A DNA stretch of 64,000 bases from Microbacterium sp. Leaf159 (GTDB lineage Bacteria; Actinomycetota; Actinomycetes; Actinomycetales; Microbacteriaceae): contig NZ_LMOU01000001.1 in the NCBI RefSeq assembly GCF_001423615.1, positions 2,641,064-2,705,063 on the forward strand. Direction: 5' to 3'. This document shows positions 43,192 to 52,492 of this stretch, one piece after another. The notes under the pieces were generated by a model, which had not been told where the DNA came from, did no database searches, and saw only the letters and a list, made by a program, of their open reading frames with translations. Within the stretch, counting starts at the first letter, position 1; each line of letters starts with the position of its first letter. The translations under genes were made by a program, and so were the position numbers.

Positions 43192-46100
43192 ATGAAGATC
43201 GAACAACGCAGTATCCGCAAGACGGTCGGTGCGCTGACCGCCGGGGTGATCGCCCTCAGTGGGGCGCTCCTCGTCGCACCGCCGGCTGTCGCCGCATCTC
43301 CGGCCGCCGCCGCGTCACCGGTCTCGGCCGCCGCGCAGACGGCTGCACCCGAGATCGTCGAGACGGTCAGCGATGCCGGTTTCGCGCATCCGGGGATCGG
43401 CTTCACGGCCGACAACCTCCAGAACATGCGCACCCAGGTGCTCGCCGGGGTCGACCCGTGGGCGAGCTACTACGACGCGATGGTCGATACCCGGTACGCC
43501 GCGATCGACTACCGCGTCGAGAATGCGCAACCCGGCACCGACATCCCGCAGAACGACGCCTACGCGAGCGTCGGGATGCGCTCCATGGCTCAGCGCGACA
43601 GTATCGGCGTGATGACCCAGGCGCTCGAGTACGTCGTCACGGGTGACGAGCAGTACCGCGCGAACGCGCTCCACGGGCTCCGGGCCTGGAGCAGCCTGGA
43701 TCCGGCGAAGTACGAATACTTCGCCGACGCGCACATCCATACCGGCGTACCGCTGTACTACATGCTGATCGCGGCCGAGCTGATCCGCACCACTGAGCCC
43801 GTCAACGCCGCTCTCGACGGATACGACCTGCGGTGGACGGATGCCGATGAGCAGCGCATCGAGGCGAATCTCATCCGCCCGGTGCTCGACACCTTCCTGT
43901 CCTCGAACAACCGCCTCTGGAATCAGCACCTCTACGGCGTCATCGGCATGATCTCGGCGGCGATCTTCCTCGACGACGCCGACCTGTACGCCGAGCGGGT
44001 GGAGTGGTTCACGGTCAACGCGGGGTACGAGAGCGAGCACGACCTGTACGGCGGGAACGTGAACGGATCGCTGGAGCAGCTGTTCCGTGAGATCCCGGCC
44101 GATGCCCCCGGCAACACGACCGGCCAGCCGTTCGTGCAGCACATGGAGATGCTCCGAGATCAGGCGCACGGTCAGGGCGACGTCGACATCTTCGTCGCCC
44201 TCGCCCGCATCGTCGACGCGCAGGGCACGAAGATCGATCCGGACTCCGGCGCGGTGTCGGAGTCGACGGATGCCGTCTCGCCCTACGACTTCCTCGACCA
44301 CCGCATCCTCGACGGCGCCGACACCTTCTACGCCTTCATGATGGGCGAGGAGGTGCCGTACATCCCGGCGAACGAGGGCGGTGCGATCTCGCAGGCGTAC
44401 CGCGGTCGACTGCAGGATCCGCTCAGCGAGGCGTATCTGCAGTACCGCTATGTCGCCGACGTCGATGTCGCCGCCGAGGCGCCCCATGTCGCGGAGCTCT
44501 ACGAGCAGCGCGACGGTCCGCTGTACTACTACGGCACCGGTGTCCAGAACTTCTGGAGCGACCGGGGATCCGACTACACCGGAGCCGAGTACTGGGTCGC
44601 GTTCCCCGAAGAGCTCGCCGAGGTCGACGATTCCGTCGCTCCGCAGGCAGACAGCGCCGAGCTGTCAGTGCGCACCTTCGGCGCGCCCCTCGGTGATGGA
44701 GCTGTCCGCGAGGAGAACGGCGACACGTCCTTCATTCGACTCGATGCGGGTGCCGACGATGCGAACCTCGCGATCCGGCGTGCGATCTGGGGTGACCGAG
44801 CTGCCGCGCAGTCGCTGGTCGCCGTGAAGGTGCGCAGCGACGGCACCGCCCGGCTGCAGGCCTCACGAACCGCGGAGGAGCCGCCGTTCGCCGAGATCGT
44901 CGTCCCCGACACCGAAGGTGAGTGGCGTTACGTCTGGCTGGATCTGGCCCTCACGAAGACGCCGGCTGCCGTGGGCGAGAACATCCTGTTCCTCCGGGCG
45001 ACCGGGTCGGATGCGAAGGTCGACGTCGCGGGACTCGTGGCGCAGGCGAACGGTGTCATCACGCCGCCCGTGTTCGCGGACGCTCCCGAGCTCGATGCGG
45101 TGCTCGTCGCCGGTGAGCAGTGGACGCGCAGCGTGCAGACGACGGATGGCGCCGGCGAGACCGTGACCCTCGCGCTGCAGGACGCCCCGTCGGGCATGGT
45201 CCTGCAGGGGAGCCAACTGAGTTGGTCGCCCGCGCAGCCGGGGGTCGCGCAGATGACCCTCGCGGCGTCGGACGGCATGACGGTGACGGCGCTGCCCGTG
45301 ACGATCACGGTCGCAGAGACTCGGGATGCCGCGATCGACGAACTCGTCGGACGAGCGGGCGAGAGCGACGAGTACACCTCGGCGAGCTGGGCGCGGTTCG
45401 TCGAGGCCCGCACGAGTGCGCAGCAGGGAGTGCAGGGAGCGGATGCCGCAGCCTTCGCGACCCTTCTCGACGGGCTCGGTGACGCTGTCGCAGGTCTCGT
45501 GGTGCTCGACCCCGTGCTGGCGGACGGCACTCTCGACTATCGGGGACTCGTGACGGCGGCGCCTCTCACGGCGGCACAGCTGACCGCGATCACGGATGGC
45601 GACAACCAGACGAGCTGGGGCGACCAACGGGTTCCGAGCATCGTGTTCGACTTCGGGTCGGCTTTCCGCGTCGGCACCGAGCGCTTCGGTATCCAGGCCA
45701 GGGACACATTCCCGAACCGTGCTGAGGGGACGAACGTCTACGGCTCCGACGACGGCGCGACGTGGACGCTGCTCACCGAGCATCCGAACGTGGGCCAGGA
45801 CTCGTCGATCGAGTGGCTCGATGTGCGCGACGAGGTGCGGGGCCAGCCGTTCCGATTCCTGAAGTTCCAGGTGGACGAGCCCGGTGTGCCGTCCGATCCC
45901 GCCTACCCGGGGATCTGGAGCATCGCCGACATCCGCATCGACGGCTCCCGCACAGAGGCCGTCGGATCGATGGATACCGTGTCGCTCTCGTCGCCGGACG
46001 CCGTCGCAGGACGCATCGTGGCGGGAGACGGCGTCGAGGTGCGTATCGCCGGCCCCGCAGGCAACACGGACGTGGCTGTGACGGTGCTCGGCGCTCCCGC

Positions 46101-47019
46101 CACCGTGACGTCTCCCGCAGCGGGCCAGTGGGTCGCGACGGCCGCGGTGCCCGAGAGTGCTCAGCGCGGGGCACGGGTCGACTTCACCGTCGACTTCACC
46201 ACTGTCGACGGGCGGGATGCCGACACGATCCACGCCACCACCGACGGATCGAGACTGTTCCTCTCGAGCGACAGTGGACGGATCGACTCGGCGTTCCGCG
46301 ACGCGACGGTGCTGCGACCAGACGGAGTCGCCGACGCCGCCTGGACGCAGTACACGGCGAGGATGCTCGACGGCGACCCGGCCACGCACTCCGACACCCG
46401 GCTGAACGCGGGTCTCTACGGCAACGTGTGGGACTTCGGGCCCGACACGACCGTGTCGCTGAGCGGGGCGGAGCTGCTCGTGCGGCAGGACGGCTACGGC
46501 ACCTCGCGCATCGCGGACATGCGGCTGGAGGGCTCGAACGACCTCCAGGCGTGGACGCGGCTGACGCCCGCGGCTCCGGCGAAGACCCTCGACTGGCAGC
46601 AGTGGACGGTGAGTGACGACACGTCGTTCCGGTACATCCGACTCGTGAACGGCCAGATCCTGAACGTGGCCGAGCTCATCGTGTTCGGTGACGTGTCGAC
46701 TGCCCCGGCGATCGCGGCCTGGGATCCGGCCGCGGTCTACGGCGCCGGTGATGAGGTGTCGCACGATGGAGCCGTCTTCACGGCGCAGTGGTGGACGCGG
46801 AACGAGCAGCCCGGCAGTTCCGCCACCGGATCGTGGATGCAGCAGGGCGCACCCGTCGCCGCGGCGGGAGACACCCTGCGGGCCTGGACGGCGTCGTACG
46901 TCTACGTCGGCGGCGAGACCGTCGCCCACGACGGGCATACGTTCAGGGCGAAGTGGTGGACCCGCAATCAGGAGCCTGGCGACGTCAACGGCCCGTGGGA
47001 GGATCTCGGCGCGTACTGA
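43192..47019 (+). CDS. Secreted multidomain polysaccharide lyase-like protein with carbohydrate-binding modules
   Basis: The 1275-residue protein has a signal peptide (residues 1-34, ending APPAVAAS). The alpha/alpha-toroid domain (about 65-480) resembles alginate lyase family members: HPGIGFTADNLQNMR, SSNNRLWNQHLYGVIGM near 238-253, and HMEMLRDQAHGQGD near 317-330. Next come a beta-rich region, an Ig-like domain (about 605-705), a FIVAR-like helical domain (about 707-780), and two discoidin-like (F5/8 type C) regions (about 790-925 and 1035-1165). Two CBM5/12-like modules follow at about 1173-1215 and 1227-1275, each with AQWW/AKWWTRN. It probably cleaves a uronate-containing polymer outside the cell. 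There is no wall-anchor signal. Confidence 0.8.
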   Translation: MKIEQRSIRKTVGALTAGVIALSGALLVAPPAVAASPAAAASPVSAAAQTAAPEIVETVSDAGFAHPGIGFTADNLQNMRTQVLAGVDPWASYYDAMVDTRYAAIDYRVENAQPGTDIPQNDAYASVGMRSMAQRDSIGVMTQALEYVVTGDEQYRANALHGLRAWSSLDPAKYEYFADAHIHTGVPLYYMLIAAELIRTTEPVNAALDGYDLRWTDADEQRIEANLIRPVLDTFLSSNNRLWNQHLYGVIGMISAAIFLDDADLYAERVEWFTVNAGYESEHDLYGGNVNGSLEQLFREIPADAPGNTTGQPFVQHMEMLRDQAHGQGDVDIFVALARIVDAQGTKIDPDSGAVSESTDAVSPYDFLDHRILDGADTFYAFMMGEEVPYIPANEGGAISQAYRGRLQDPLSEAYLQYRYVADVDVAAEAPHVAELYEQRDGPLYYYGTGVQNFWSDRGSDYTGAEYWVAFPEELAEVDDSVAPQADSAELSVRTFGAPLGDGAVREENGDTSFIRLDAGADDANLAIRRAIWGDRAAAQSLVAVKVRSDGTARLQASRTAEEPPFAEIVVPDTEGEWRYVWLDLALTKTPAAVGENILFLRATGSDAKVDVAGLVAQANGVITPPVFADAPELDAVLVAGEQWTRSVQTTDGAGETVTLALQDAPSGMVLQGSQLSWSPAQPGVAQMTLAASDGMTVTALPVTITVAETRDAAIDELVGRAGESDEYTSASWARFVEARTSAQQGVQGADAAAFATLLDGLGDAVAGLVVLDPVLADGTLDYRGLVTAAPLTAAQLTAITDGDNQTSWGDQRVPSIVFDFGSAFRVGTERFGIQARDTFPNRAEGTNVYGSDDGATWTLLTEHPNVGQDSSIEWLDVRDEVRGQPFRFLKFQVDEPGVPSDPAYPGIWSIADIRIDGSRTEAVGSMDTVSLSSPDAVAGRIVAGDGVEVRIAGPAGNTDVAVTVLGAPATVTSPAAGQWVATAAVPESAQRGARVDFTVDFTTVDGRDADTIHATTDGSRLFLSSDSGRIDSAFRDATVLRPDGVADAAWTQYTARMLDGDPATHSDTRLNAGLYGNVWDFGPDTTVSLSGAELLVRQDGYGTSRIADMRLEGSNDLQAWTRLTPAAPAKTLDWQQWTVSDDTSFRYIRLVNGQILNVAELIVFGDVSTAPAIAAWDPAAVYGAGDEVSHDGAVFTAQWWTRNEQPGSSATGSWMQQGAPVAAAGDTLRAWTASYVYVGGETVAHDGHTFRAKWWTRNQEPGDVNGPWEDLGAY

Positions 47020-47102
47020 CGGATGGCGGAGCGGTGCGGTCGGGCTCTCCGATCGCGTCGCTCCGTCGTGCCGCTGGCCCGCGTCTGCGGGGGAGGGGCG
47101 TC

Positions 47103-48191
47103 TCAGTCGCGGACGGGGCCCGTCGATCCGCGGACGATCAGCTCGACCGGCAGCACGGCGGGTCCCTCGTAGGCCCCGCCGACGGCGATCCGACCGGCGA
47201 GCTCGCCCACCTCGTGGAAGGGCGCGCGCACGGTCGTGAGCGACGGCGTCAGATCGGCGACCAGCTGCATGTCGTCGAATCCGACCACCGAGATCTGCCC
47301 GGGGATCGCGATGCCTCTGGCGTGCAGTGCGCGGCAGACGCCGACCGCCATGACATCGGTCTGGCAGACGATCGCGGTGATCTCGGGGTGGCCGTCGAGG
47401 AATGCGACCGTGGCCGCTGCCGCGTCGTCCGAGGAGTTGCCGCTCTGCGCGGCCAGCCCGGGATCGAACTCGATGCCGGCGCCTGCGAGTCCGTCCTGGT
47501 AGCCGAGGAAGCGCTGGTGCGGCGTGGTCATGTCGTCGAGAGAGCCCACGAAGGCGATGCGGCGATGCCCGAGCTCGACGAGGTGCTCGACGCCGGTGCG
47601 CACCCCTCCGCGGTGGTCGTAGTCGATCGACGCGATGTGCGGATGACCGGGTAGAGCGGCACGCCCGCACAGGATCAGTCGGGCGCCCACGCGTGCGAGC
47701 GTGTCCGAGTACCGCTGTGCGCGCCTCTCGAACTCCTCCGTCGCGGGGGTCGAGCCGACGAGGAGCACGGCGGCGACCCGCTGCTCGCTGAGCGTCTCGA
47801 TCAGTGCGGCCTCACGAGCGACGTCACTGCCGGTCGTGCACATCGTGAGCAGGTGGCCGTTCGCGGTGGCGACGTCTTCGGCACCACCGGCCATCGTGGC
47901 GAAGGTCGGGCCGACCATGATGCTCGACACGAACGCGATGCTCCGCCGACCGACGCCCATCATCGAACGAGCGAGGCCGTTCACGACGTAGCCGAGCTCC
48001 TCGGCGGCGGCGAGCACGCGGGCATGGCTCGCGGACTTGCCTGCGGCCCGGCCGGCGAGGACGCGGGAGGCTGTGGCACGGGAGACATCGGCGAGGCGGG
48101 CGACATCGGCGAGGGTGGCTCCACCGCCGCGCTCCGGACCCGGCGACGCGTTGCGGCGCGCGGGTGGTTCGTCGGCGATGGTCGTGGTCAC
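47103..48191 (-). CDS. LacI-family regulator of the carbohydrate locus
   Basis: The 362-residue protein has a leader of about 25 residues, then the HTH TLADVARLADVSRATASRVLAG (residues 26-47), and a periplasmic-binding-like domain ending PVELIVRGSTGPVRD. The GTG at 48191 is chosen; the longer frame to 48239 would cross the candidate operator. It is convergent with the lyase gene. The AACTAGTT word occurs both before this gene and before the operon at 33.6 kb, which supports control of that operon. The effector is unknown. Confidence 0.85.
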   Translation of the reverse strand: MTTTIADEPPARRNASPGPERGGGATLADVARLADVSRATASRVLAGRAAGKSASHARVLAAAEELGYVVNGLARSMMGVGRRSIAFVSSIMVGPTFATMAGGAEDVATANGHLLTMCTTGSDVAREAALIETLSEQRVAAVLLVGSTPATEEFERRAQRYSDTLARVGARLILCGRAALPGHPHIASIDYDHRGGVRTGVEHLVELGHRRIAFVGSLDDMTTPHQRFLGYQDGLAGAGIEFDPGLAAQSGNSSDDAAAATVAFLDGHPEITAIVCQTDVMAVGVCRALHARGIAIPGQISVVGFDDMQLVADLTPSLTTVRAPFHEVGELAGRIAVGGAYEGPAVLPVELIVRGSTGPVRD

Positions 48192-48235
48192 AAGGGAAAA
48201 CCTATCGCGACGATGCCGATACGGAGCCGCAACCC

Positions 48236-48247
48236 GCAACTAGTTCC
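48236..48247. promoter_or_regulatory. Candidate operator upstream of the LacI regulator (AACTAGTT type)
   Basis: GCAACTAGTTCC shares GCAACTAGTT with the site at 33536, about 14.7 kb away. It lies 45 bases upstream of the regulator start on its promoter side, and also upstream of the surface-protein gene read in the other direction. Autoregulation by the locus LacI protein is the simplest reading. Confidence 0.5.
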
Positions 48248-48330
48248 GCCTCGCCCCGTCTTCCCGGGTGCTCCGAGCCGGCTCGCGGATACGCTGGGGC
48301 CATCCCCGCCGATGTGTCTGGAGACCTGCT

Positions 48331-49992
48331 GTGCCCGTCGAACGTCGTCCCCGTCACCGCATCGCCGTGGTGCTCTCCCTCGCCGCAGTCCTGGGCGCCG
48401 CGCTGTTCGGAGGGGGCGTCGCCCCCGCATCCGCCGCCTCGCCGTCGCCCGTGACCGCCGTCTCGGTCGCCCCGTATGAGGCAGCCAACCCGCTGGTGCC
48501 GTCGGCTGCACTGCCCTTCCTCGCGGTGACGGTCGAGTTCGAGCGCGAGCTCGCGGCCGCGGGTGAGACGTTCGACGTCCGCACCCCCGCCGGGACCAGG
48601 GCGGTGCTCACGTCCGATGCGACGGTGACGGATGCCGTGGGCGGGGCGCCGCTCGTCGATGTGACGGTCGCCGAATCCGGGGCGACGGGCGACCTCGTGC
48701 GGGGCACGTTCACTCCGGCCGCCGCGGATGCCGTGAGCGTGGCCGGATCGTTCACGTTCTTCCTGCAGGTGGTCGGCTCGGGCGTCCTCGACGCGGCCGG
48801 TGGCGTCTACTCGACGGAGTTCGAGAGCGACGGAGCCGTGTTCCGCACGGATGTGCCTTACGGCACCGCGATCGATCTGTACGAACGGACGGGCGGCCAC
48901 TGGGTGAGCGGTGCGACCGCGACGTCGCCCGCGAGGTTCGTCGTGCAGGCGAAGGCGATCGGCGACGAGGCCGCGGCGGAATCCGGCGGGCAGTGGGTCG
49001 CGGCCGGCACCGAGGAGGTGCCTCCGTTCGGGGCCTCGGTCGCGGACTGCGCGGCAACGACCCTGCGCGTATTCGACGATGACCCCGGCCCAGTGAACGT
49101 GCCGGTCGAGGGCGGGACGCCACTGACCGAAGGCGTCGACTACACCGTGAACTGCGACGACACCCTCGACGGCCAGCCGATCGTCAGTGCGACCATCCCT
49201 GCACCGGTCGAGGGGGCGTTCTATGTGCTCTCCTCCGCGAGGGACGCGACGGGCGAGTCGACGTGGTTCCCGGTCGACAACACCGCGATCCCCGAGGTGG
49301 CGCGCCAGGTCGCGCTCTATTCGGCGGTCGGGGCGGTCAGCGACGCATCCCGTGACCCCTCGCACCCCACGCAGAAGAGCACTCTGCTGCTCTACACGGG
49401 GCGCACCGCCGGAACCGCGGTCACCGTCGCAGCCGCGCCGGCTCTCGCTCTCGTTGCTTCGGCCGAGCCGGATTCGGGTGCCGAGGTGCACCCCGGCGAC
49501 CGCATCCGGTATGAGATGACCCTCACCAACACGGGCAACGTGCCGCTGACGGATGCCACGCTGACCGCCGATCTCGCCTCGCTGCTGCGCTCGGCGGGCA
49601 TCGACGGTGCCTTCGAGGCGAGCGTCGGGCAGGCGCGACTCGAGGGCAGCGTGCTGCGCTGGGTCGGCGCGCTCGTCCCCGGCGAAGCCGTGACGGTGTC
49701 GTTCACCGCGCTCGTGCGCGTGGGGGGATCGGTCATCGACGTCGACGTCTCCGCCGAGAGCCCCGGCGCGCGGGGCGGTGCCGTGGCGACTGCGCCGCAG
49801 TCGTTCGAGCATGAGGTCATCGCGGACGCGACGCCGGAGTCCGCGACCCCGACGGATCCGTCGCGCGGCGCGCTCGCAGTGACCGGCGCCGACAGCTCGG
49901 GGGCAGCAGCACTGGGCGGGATGCTCGTGCTCGCGGGCGCCGCGGTCAGCATCGTCGCGGCTGTCCGCCGCCGCACCGCCTCTCGCTCGTGA
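48331..49992 (+). CDS. Large surface protein with LAVTG (class E) sorting signal and DUF11-like domain
   Basis: This 553-residue protein has a signal peptide (hydrophobic core at residues 10-30, APASAAS). A long beta-rich region follows that I do not recognise, then a DUF11-like conserved repeat at about residues 390-470 (VHPGDRIRYEMTLTNTGNVPLTDATL). The C-terminal sorting signal is LAVTG (residues 515-519) with a hydrophobic tail and RRRTASRS. The GTG at 48331 follows GGAG (48320-48323); the earlier ATG-like start lacks a ribosome site. It is the second LAxTG substrate here, with no sortase nearby. Confidence 0.78.
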   Translation: MPVERRPRHRIAVVLSLAAVLGAALFGGGVAPASAASPSPVTAVSVAPYEAANPLVPSAALPFLAVTVEFERELAAAGETFDVRTPAGTRAVLTSDATVTDAVGGAPLVDVTVAESGATGDLVRGTFTPAAADAVSVAGSFTFFLQVVGSGVLDAAGGVYSTEFESDGAVFRTDVPYGTAIDLYERTGGHWVSGATATSPARFVVQAKAIGDEAAAESGGQWVAAGTEEVPPFGASVADCAATTLRVFDDDPGPVNVPVEGGTPLTEGVDYTVNCDDTLDGQPIVSATIPAPVEGAFYVLSSARDATGESTWFPVDNTAIPEVARQVALYSAVGAVSDASRDPSHPTQKSTLLLYTGRTAGTAVTVAAAPALALVASAEPDSGAEVHPGDRIRYEMTLTNTGNVPLTDATLTADLASLLRSAGIDGAFEASVGQARLEGSVLRWVGALVPGEAVTVSFTALVRVGGSVIDVDVSAESPGARGGAVATAPQSFEHEVIADATPESATPTDPSRGALAVTGADSSGAAALGGMLVLAGAAVSIVAAVRRRTASRS

Positions 49993-49999
49993 GCGCCGG

Positions 50000-51634
50000 T
50001 TAGTCCCGAGGCTCGGTCTCGGTCTCGTCTTCAGTCTCGTCCGCGGTCTCGACGCCGGGGCCGGGGCCCGGGCGCACCGCGGCATCCGGAGCGATGTCGA
50101 TGCGCGTGTTGCCGTCGTGCTCCGACACCTCGATGCGTGGCGCGGCGTCGGCCTCGGTGGCATCCGGTGCCGCGGTCAGCTGGTCGTGACGCTTCTCTTC
50201 GCTCGTCATGGCGTCGTCGGGTGTCTGGTCAGGCGTGCTCATGGTGCTCCTCTGGGTGTCGGTGGTGTCGGTGGTGTCAGTGGCTTCGGGGGTGTCGGAC
50301 GAGTGGGCGCGTGACGCGGAGCGCGTGCGGCTCCAGCGTGCGAGCAGGTAGAGCACTCCGCCGACGGCGAGCAGGATCGCGCCGAACAGCCAGACGACGG
50401 GGCGCTGCTGCGTCAGGAGCAGGAGGCACGAGCCGATGCCGAGCACCGGGATGACCGTCCAGATGCGGAAGTGATCGTGCTCGACCCTGTCGCGCCGCAG
50501 CACGAGCACCGACACGTTGACGCTGAGGAACACGAACAGGAGCAGCAGCACGACCGTCTCGGCGAGCGTCGCGAGGTCGCCGACCAGGGTCAGCCCCATC
50601 GCGACGAGGGTGGTGGTGAGGATCGCGACCCACGGCGTCCTGCGGTTCGGTAGAACGCGTCCGAGCACCGACGGCAGCAGGTTCTGCTCGGCCATGCCGT
50701 AGGTCAGACGGCTCACCATGATCATCGTCAGCAGTGCGCCGTTCGCGACGGCCACGAGGGCGATCAGGCTGAACAGCCAGGAGGGGATGCTCGCGCCCGC
50801 CGCCTCGACGACCGAGAGCAGCGGACCGCTCGACTCCTGCAGCTCGGATGCGGGCAGGGCGATCGAACTCGCGACGCCCACCAGCACGTAGACCGCCCCG
50901 GCCGTGAACAGAGCGCCGAACAGCGCCCGCGGGTAGGTGCGGCGCGGATCCTTGACCTCTTCGATCATGTTGGCGGAGGTCTCGAAGCCGACGAACGAGT
51001 AGTACGCGATCACCGCTCCGCCGAGGACGGCCAGGGCGACCGGCGTGCCCTCGGGAGTCTGGGTCAGTCGCGAGGCGTCACCGCCGCCTCCGGCCACGAA
51101 GATGCCGACCACGACGATCACGATCACCAGGCCGCTGAGCTCGATCGCCGTCATCACGAGGTTCGCTCCGAGCGACTCGCGGATGCCGCGGGCGTTGAGA
51201 GCGGCGACGACCGCGAGGAACGCGATCGCCACAGGGATGGTCGGCAGGTCGAAGAACGTGCCGAGGTAGTCGCCGGCGAAGGCGATCGCGAGACCGGCCG
51301 CGCTCGTGACGCCGGCGGCCAGCATGCTGAACCCGACGAGGAACGACACGACGGGGCTGTGGAACGCGCGTTCGGCGAACACCGACGCCCCGCCTGCGCG
51401 GGGGTACTTCGTGACGAGTTCCGCATACGACCCGGCGGTGAGCAGGGCGAGGAGCAGCGCGAGCAGCAGCGGTGCCCACAGCATCCCGCCGACCTTCTCG
51501 GACAGCACGCCCATCAGCGCGTAGATGCCCGCCCCGAGCACGTCTCCCAGGATGAAGGCGAACAGCAACGGGCCGGTGATGGCGCGACGCAGCCGGGTGG
51601 GCTCGTCCTGCGTCGAGGCGGTGTCGGAGGTCAT
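50000..51634 (-). CDS. APC-superfamily amino acid permease with long acidic tail
   Basis: The 544-residue protein has 12 hydrophobic segments within residues 15-435 and the APC signature FILGDVLGAGIYALMG near residue 27. It is most like cationic or neutral amino-acid transporters. Residues 440-544 form a hydrophilic tail with a TDT repeat encoded by three 9-base units. The tail contains an in-frame ATG (complement of 50240-50242) with a strong AGAGGAG site before it. The tail could therefore also be made as a separate 80-residue protein. The tail is not seen in usual family members and ends in many Glu and Thr residues. Confidence 0.88.
   Translation of the reverse strand: MTSDTASTQDEPTRLRRAITGPLLFAFILGDVLGAGIYALMGVLSEKVGGMLWAPLLLALLLALLTAGSYAELVTKYPRAGGASVFAERAFHSPVVSFLVGFSMLAAGVTSAAGLAIAFAGDYLGTFFDLPTIPVAIAFLAVVAALNARGIRESLGANLVMTAIELSGLVIVIVVVGIFVAGGGGDASRLTQTPEGTPVALAVLGGAVIAYYSFVGFETSANMIEEVKDPRRTYPRALFGALFTAGAVYVLVGVASSIALPASELQESSGPLLSVVEAAGASIPSWLFSLIALVAVANGALLTMIMVSRLTYGMAEQNLLPSVLGRVLPNRRTPWVAILTTTLVAMGLTLVGDLATLAETVVLLLLFVFLSVNVSVLVLRRDRVEHDHFRIWTVIPVLGIGSCLLLLTQQRPVVWLFGAILLAVGGVLYLLARWSRTRSASRAHSSDTPEATDTTDTTDTQRSTMSTPDQTPDDAMTSEEKRHDQLTAAPDATEADAAPRIEVSEHDGNTRIDIAPDAAVRPGPGPGVETADETEDETETEPRD
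50256..50282. repeat. 9-base tandem repeat in the APC permease tail
   Basis: Three copies of GTGTCGGTG (the third with one change) encode consecutive Thr-Asp-Thr units on the minus strand. They sit immediately upstream of the internal ribosome site and ATG in the permease tail. Confidence 0.8.
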
Positions 51635-51752
51635 CCTGGAACCCTAGGGAGGCACTGACCTGCGGGCGACGGGGTTGACAGGCGCGAACGCGGCACTCAG
51701 GAATTTCACAGAAAGCCCGCGCGGCGCGCGTCGTCGAGGAGTGCGCCGTCGC

Positions 51753-51847
51753 TATATTCAGTCTCGTCATTGGAGGGTGCGTCAGCCGGAGTGCGCGGGC
51801 CGACGGAGCTGTTGCCTTCCGTCGGAATCCCAGAAAAGAGCACACTC
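51753..51847 (+). promoter_or_regulatory. Aquaporin promoter region and leader hairpin
   Basis: TATATT at 51753-51758 is a good -10 hexamer in a GC-rich context. An 8-bp hairpin in the leader (CCGACGGA 51800-51807 with TCCGTCGG 51818-51825) lies 23 bases before the ATG. Its role is unknown. An isolated TTGACA occurs at 51675-51680, too far from this -10 to pair with it. Confidence 0.45.
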
Positions 51848-52492
51848 ATGACCGGTACTCCTCGTAAGGCGCTCGCAGAAGCGCTCGCGACCTTCCTCTT
51901 CGTCCTCAGCATCATCGCCGCGGTGAACAGCGAGAGCCCGCTGACCCCGCTCGCGATCGGCTTCACCCTGATGGTGCTCGTCTACTCGACGGGTCACATC
52001 TCGGGTGCCCACCTCAACCCGGCCGTCTCGGTCGGTGTCTTCCTGCGCGGCGGCCTGAGCGTCGTCGACCTCATCGCCTACCTCGTGGCCCAGTTCGTCG
52101 GTGGCGCGCTCGCCGCCCTGGCCAGCCTCGCCGTGTGGCCCGCCGGTGGCGAGGCCATGGTGATCGAAGTCGGCCCGGCGTTCTTCGTCGAGGCGCTGTT
52201 CACGCTGATCCTCGTCTGGGTCGTGCTCAACACGGCGACCTCGAAGGACACCGAGGGCAACTCGTTCTATGGGCTCGCGATCGGTGCCACCGTGTTCATC
52301 GGTGCGGCGACCGTCGGCTCGATCTCGGGCGGCGGCTTCAACCCGGCCGTGGCGCTCGGCCTCTCGGTCGGCGGCTACTTCGACTGGGCCTCGCTGTGGC
52401 TCTACATCGTCGCCCCGGTCGTCGGTGCGGTCATCGCGGCCCTGCTCTTCCGTGTGCTCAACACGGACGACGCGAAGAAGATCGCCGCGTAA
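51848..52492 (+). CDS. Aquaporin-family channel lacking the selectivity-filter Arg
   Basis: The 214-residue protein has six membrane segments and two NPA half-helices: GAHLNPAVS (NPA at residues 57-59) and GGGFNPAVAL (NPA at 165-167). In most aquaporins and glyceroporins an Arg follows the second NPA; here it is Val168, so the ar/R filter is altered. The ATG at 51848 is preferred to an upstream start at 51770 that would add non-family sequence. It is convergent with nothing and stands between the APC permease and GPP34 genes. The solute is uncertain. Confidence 0.88.
   Translation: MTGTPRKALAEALATFLFVLSIIAAVNSESPLTPLAIGFTLMVLVYSTGHISGAHLNPAVSVGVFLRGGLSVVDLIAYLVAQFVGGALAALASLAVWPAGGEAMVIEVGPAFFVEALFTLILVWVVLNTATSKDTEGNSFYGLAIGATVFIGAATVGSISGGGFNPAVALGLSVGGYFDWASLWLYIVAPVVGAVIAALLFRVLNTDDAKKIAA

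Noticed and set aside
44863..47670. Long minus-strand frame of 935 codons opposite the secreted lyase gene
   Set aside because: The composition is Arg-rich and has no domain pattern, while the plus strand carries signal peptide and module motifs. It is a GC shadow.
48268..48330. ATG-like upstream start for the LAVTG surface protein
   Set aside because: No ribosome site, and it adds a basic stretch before the signal peptide. GTG at 48331 has GGAG before it.
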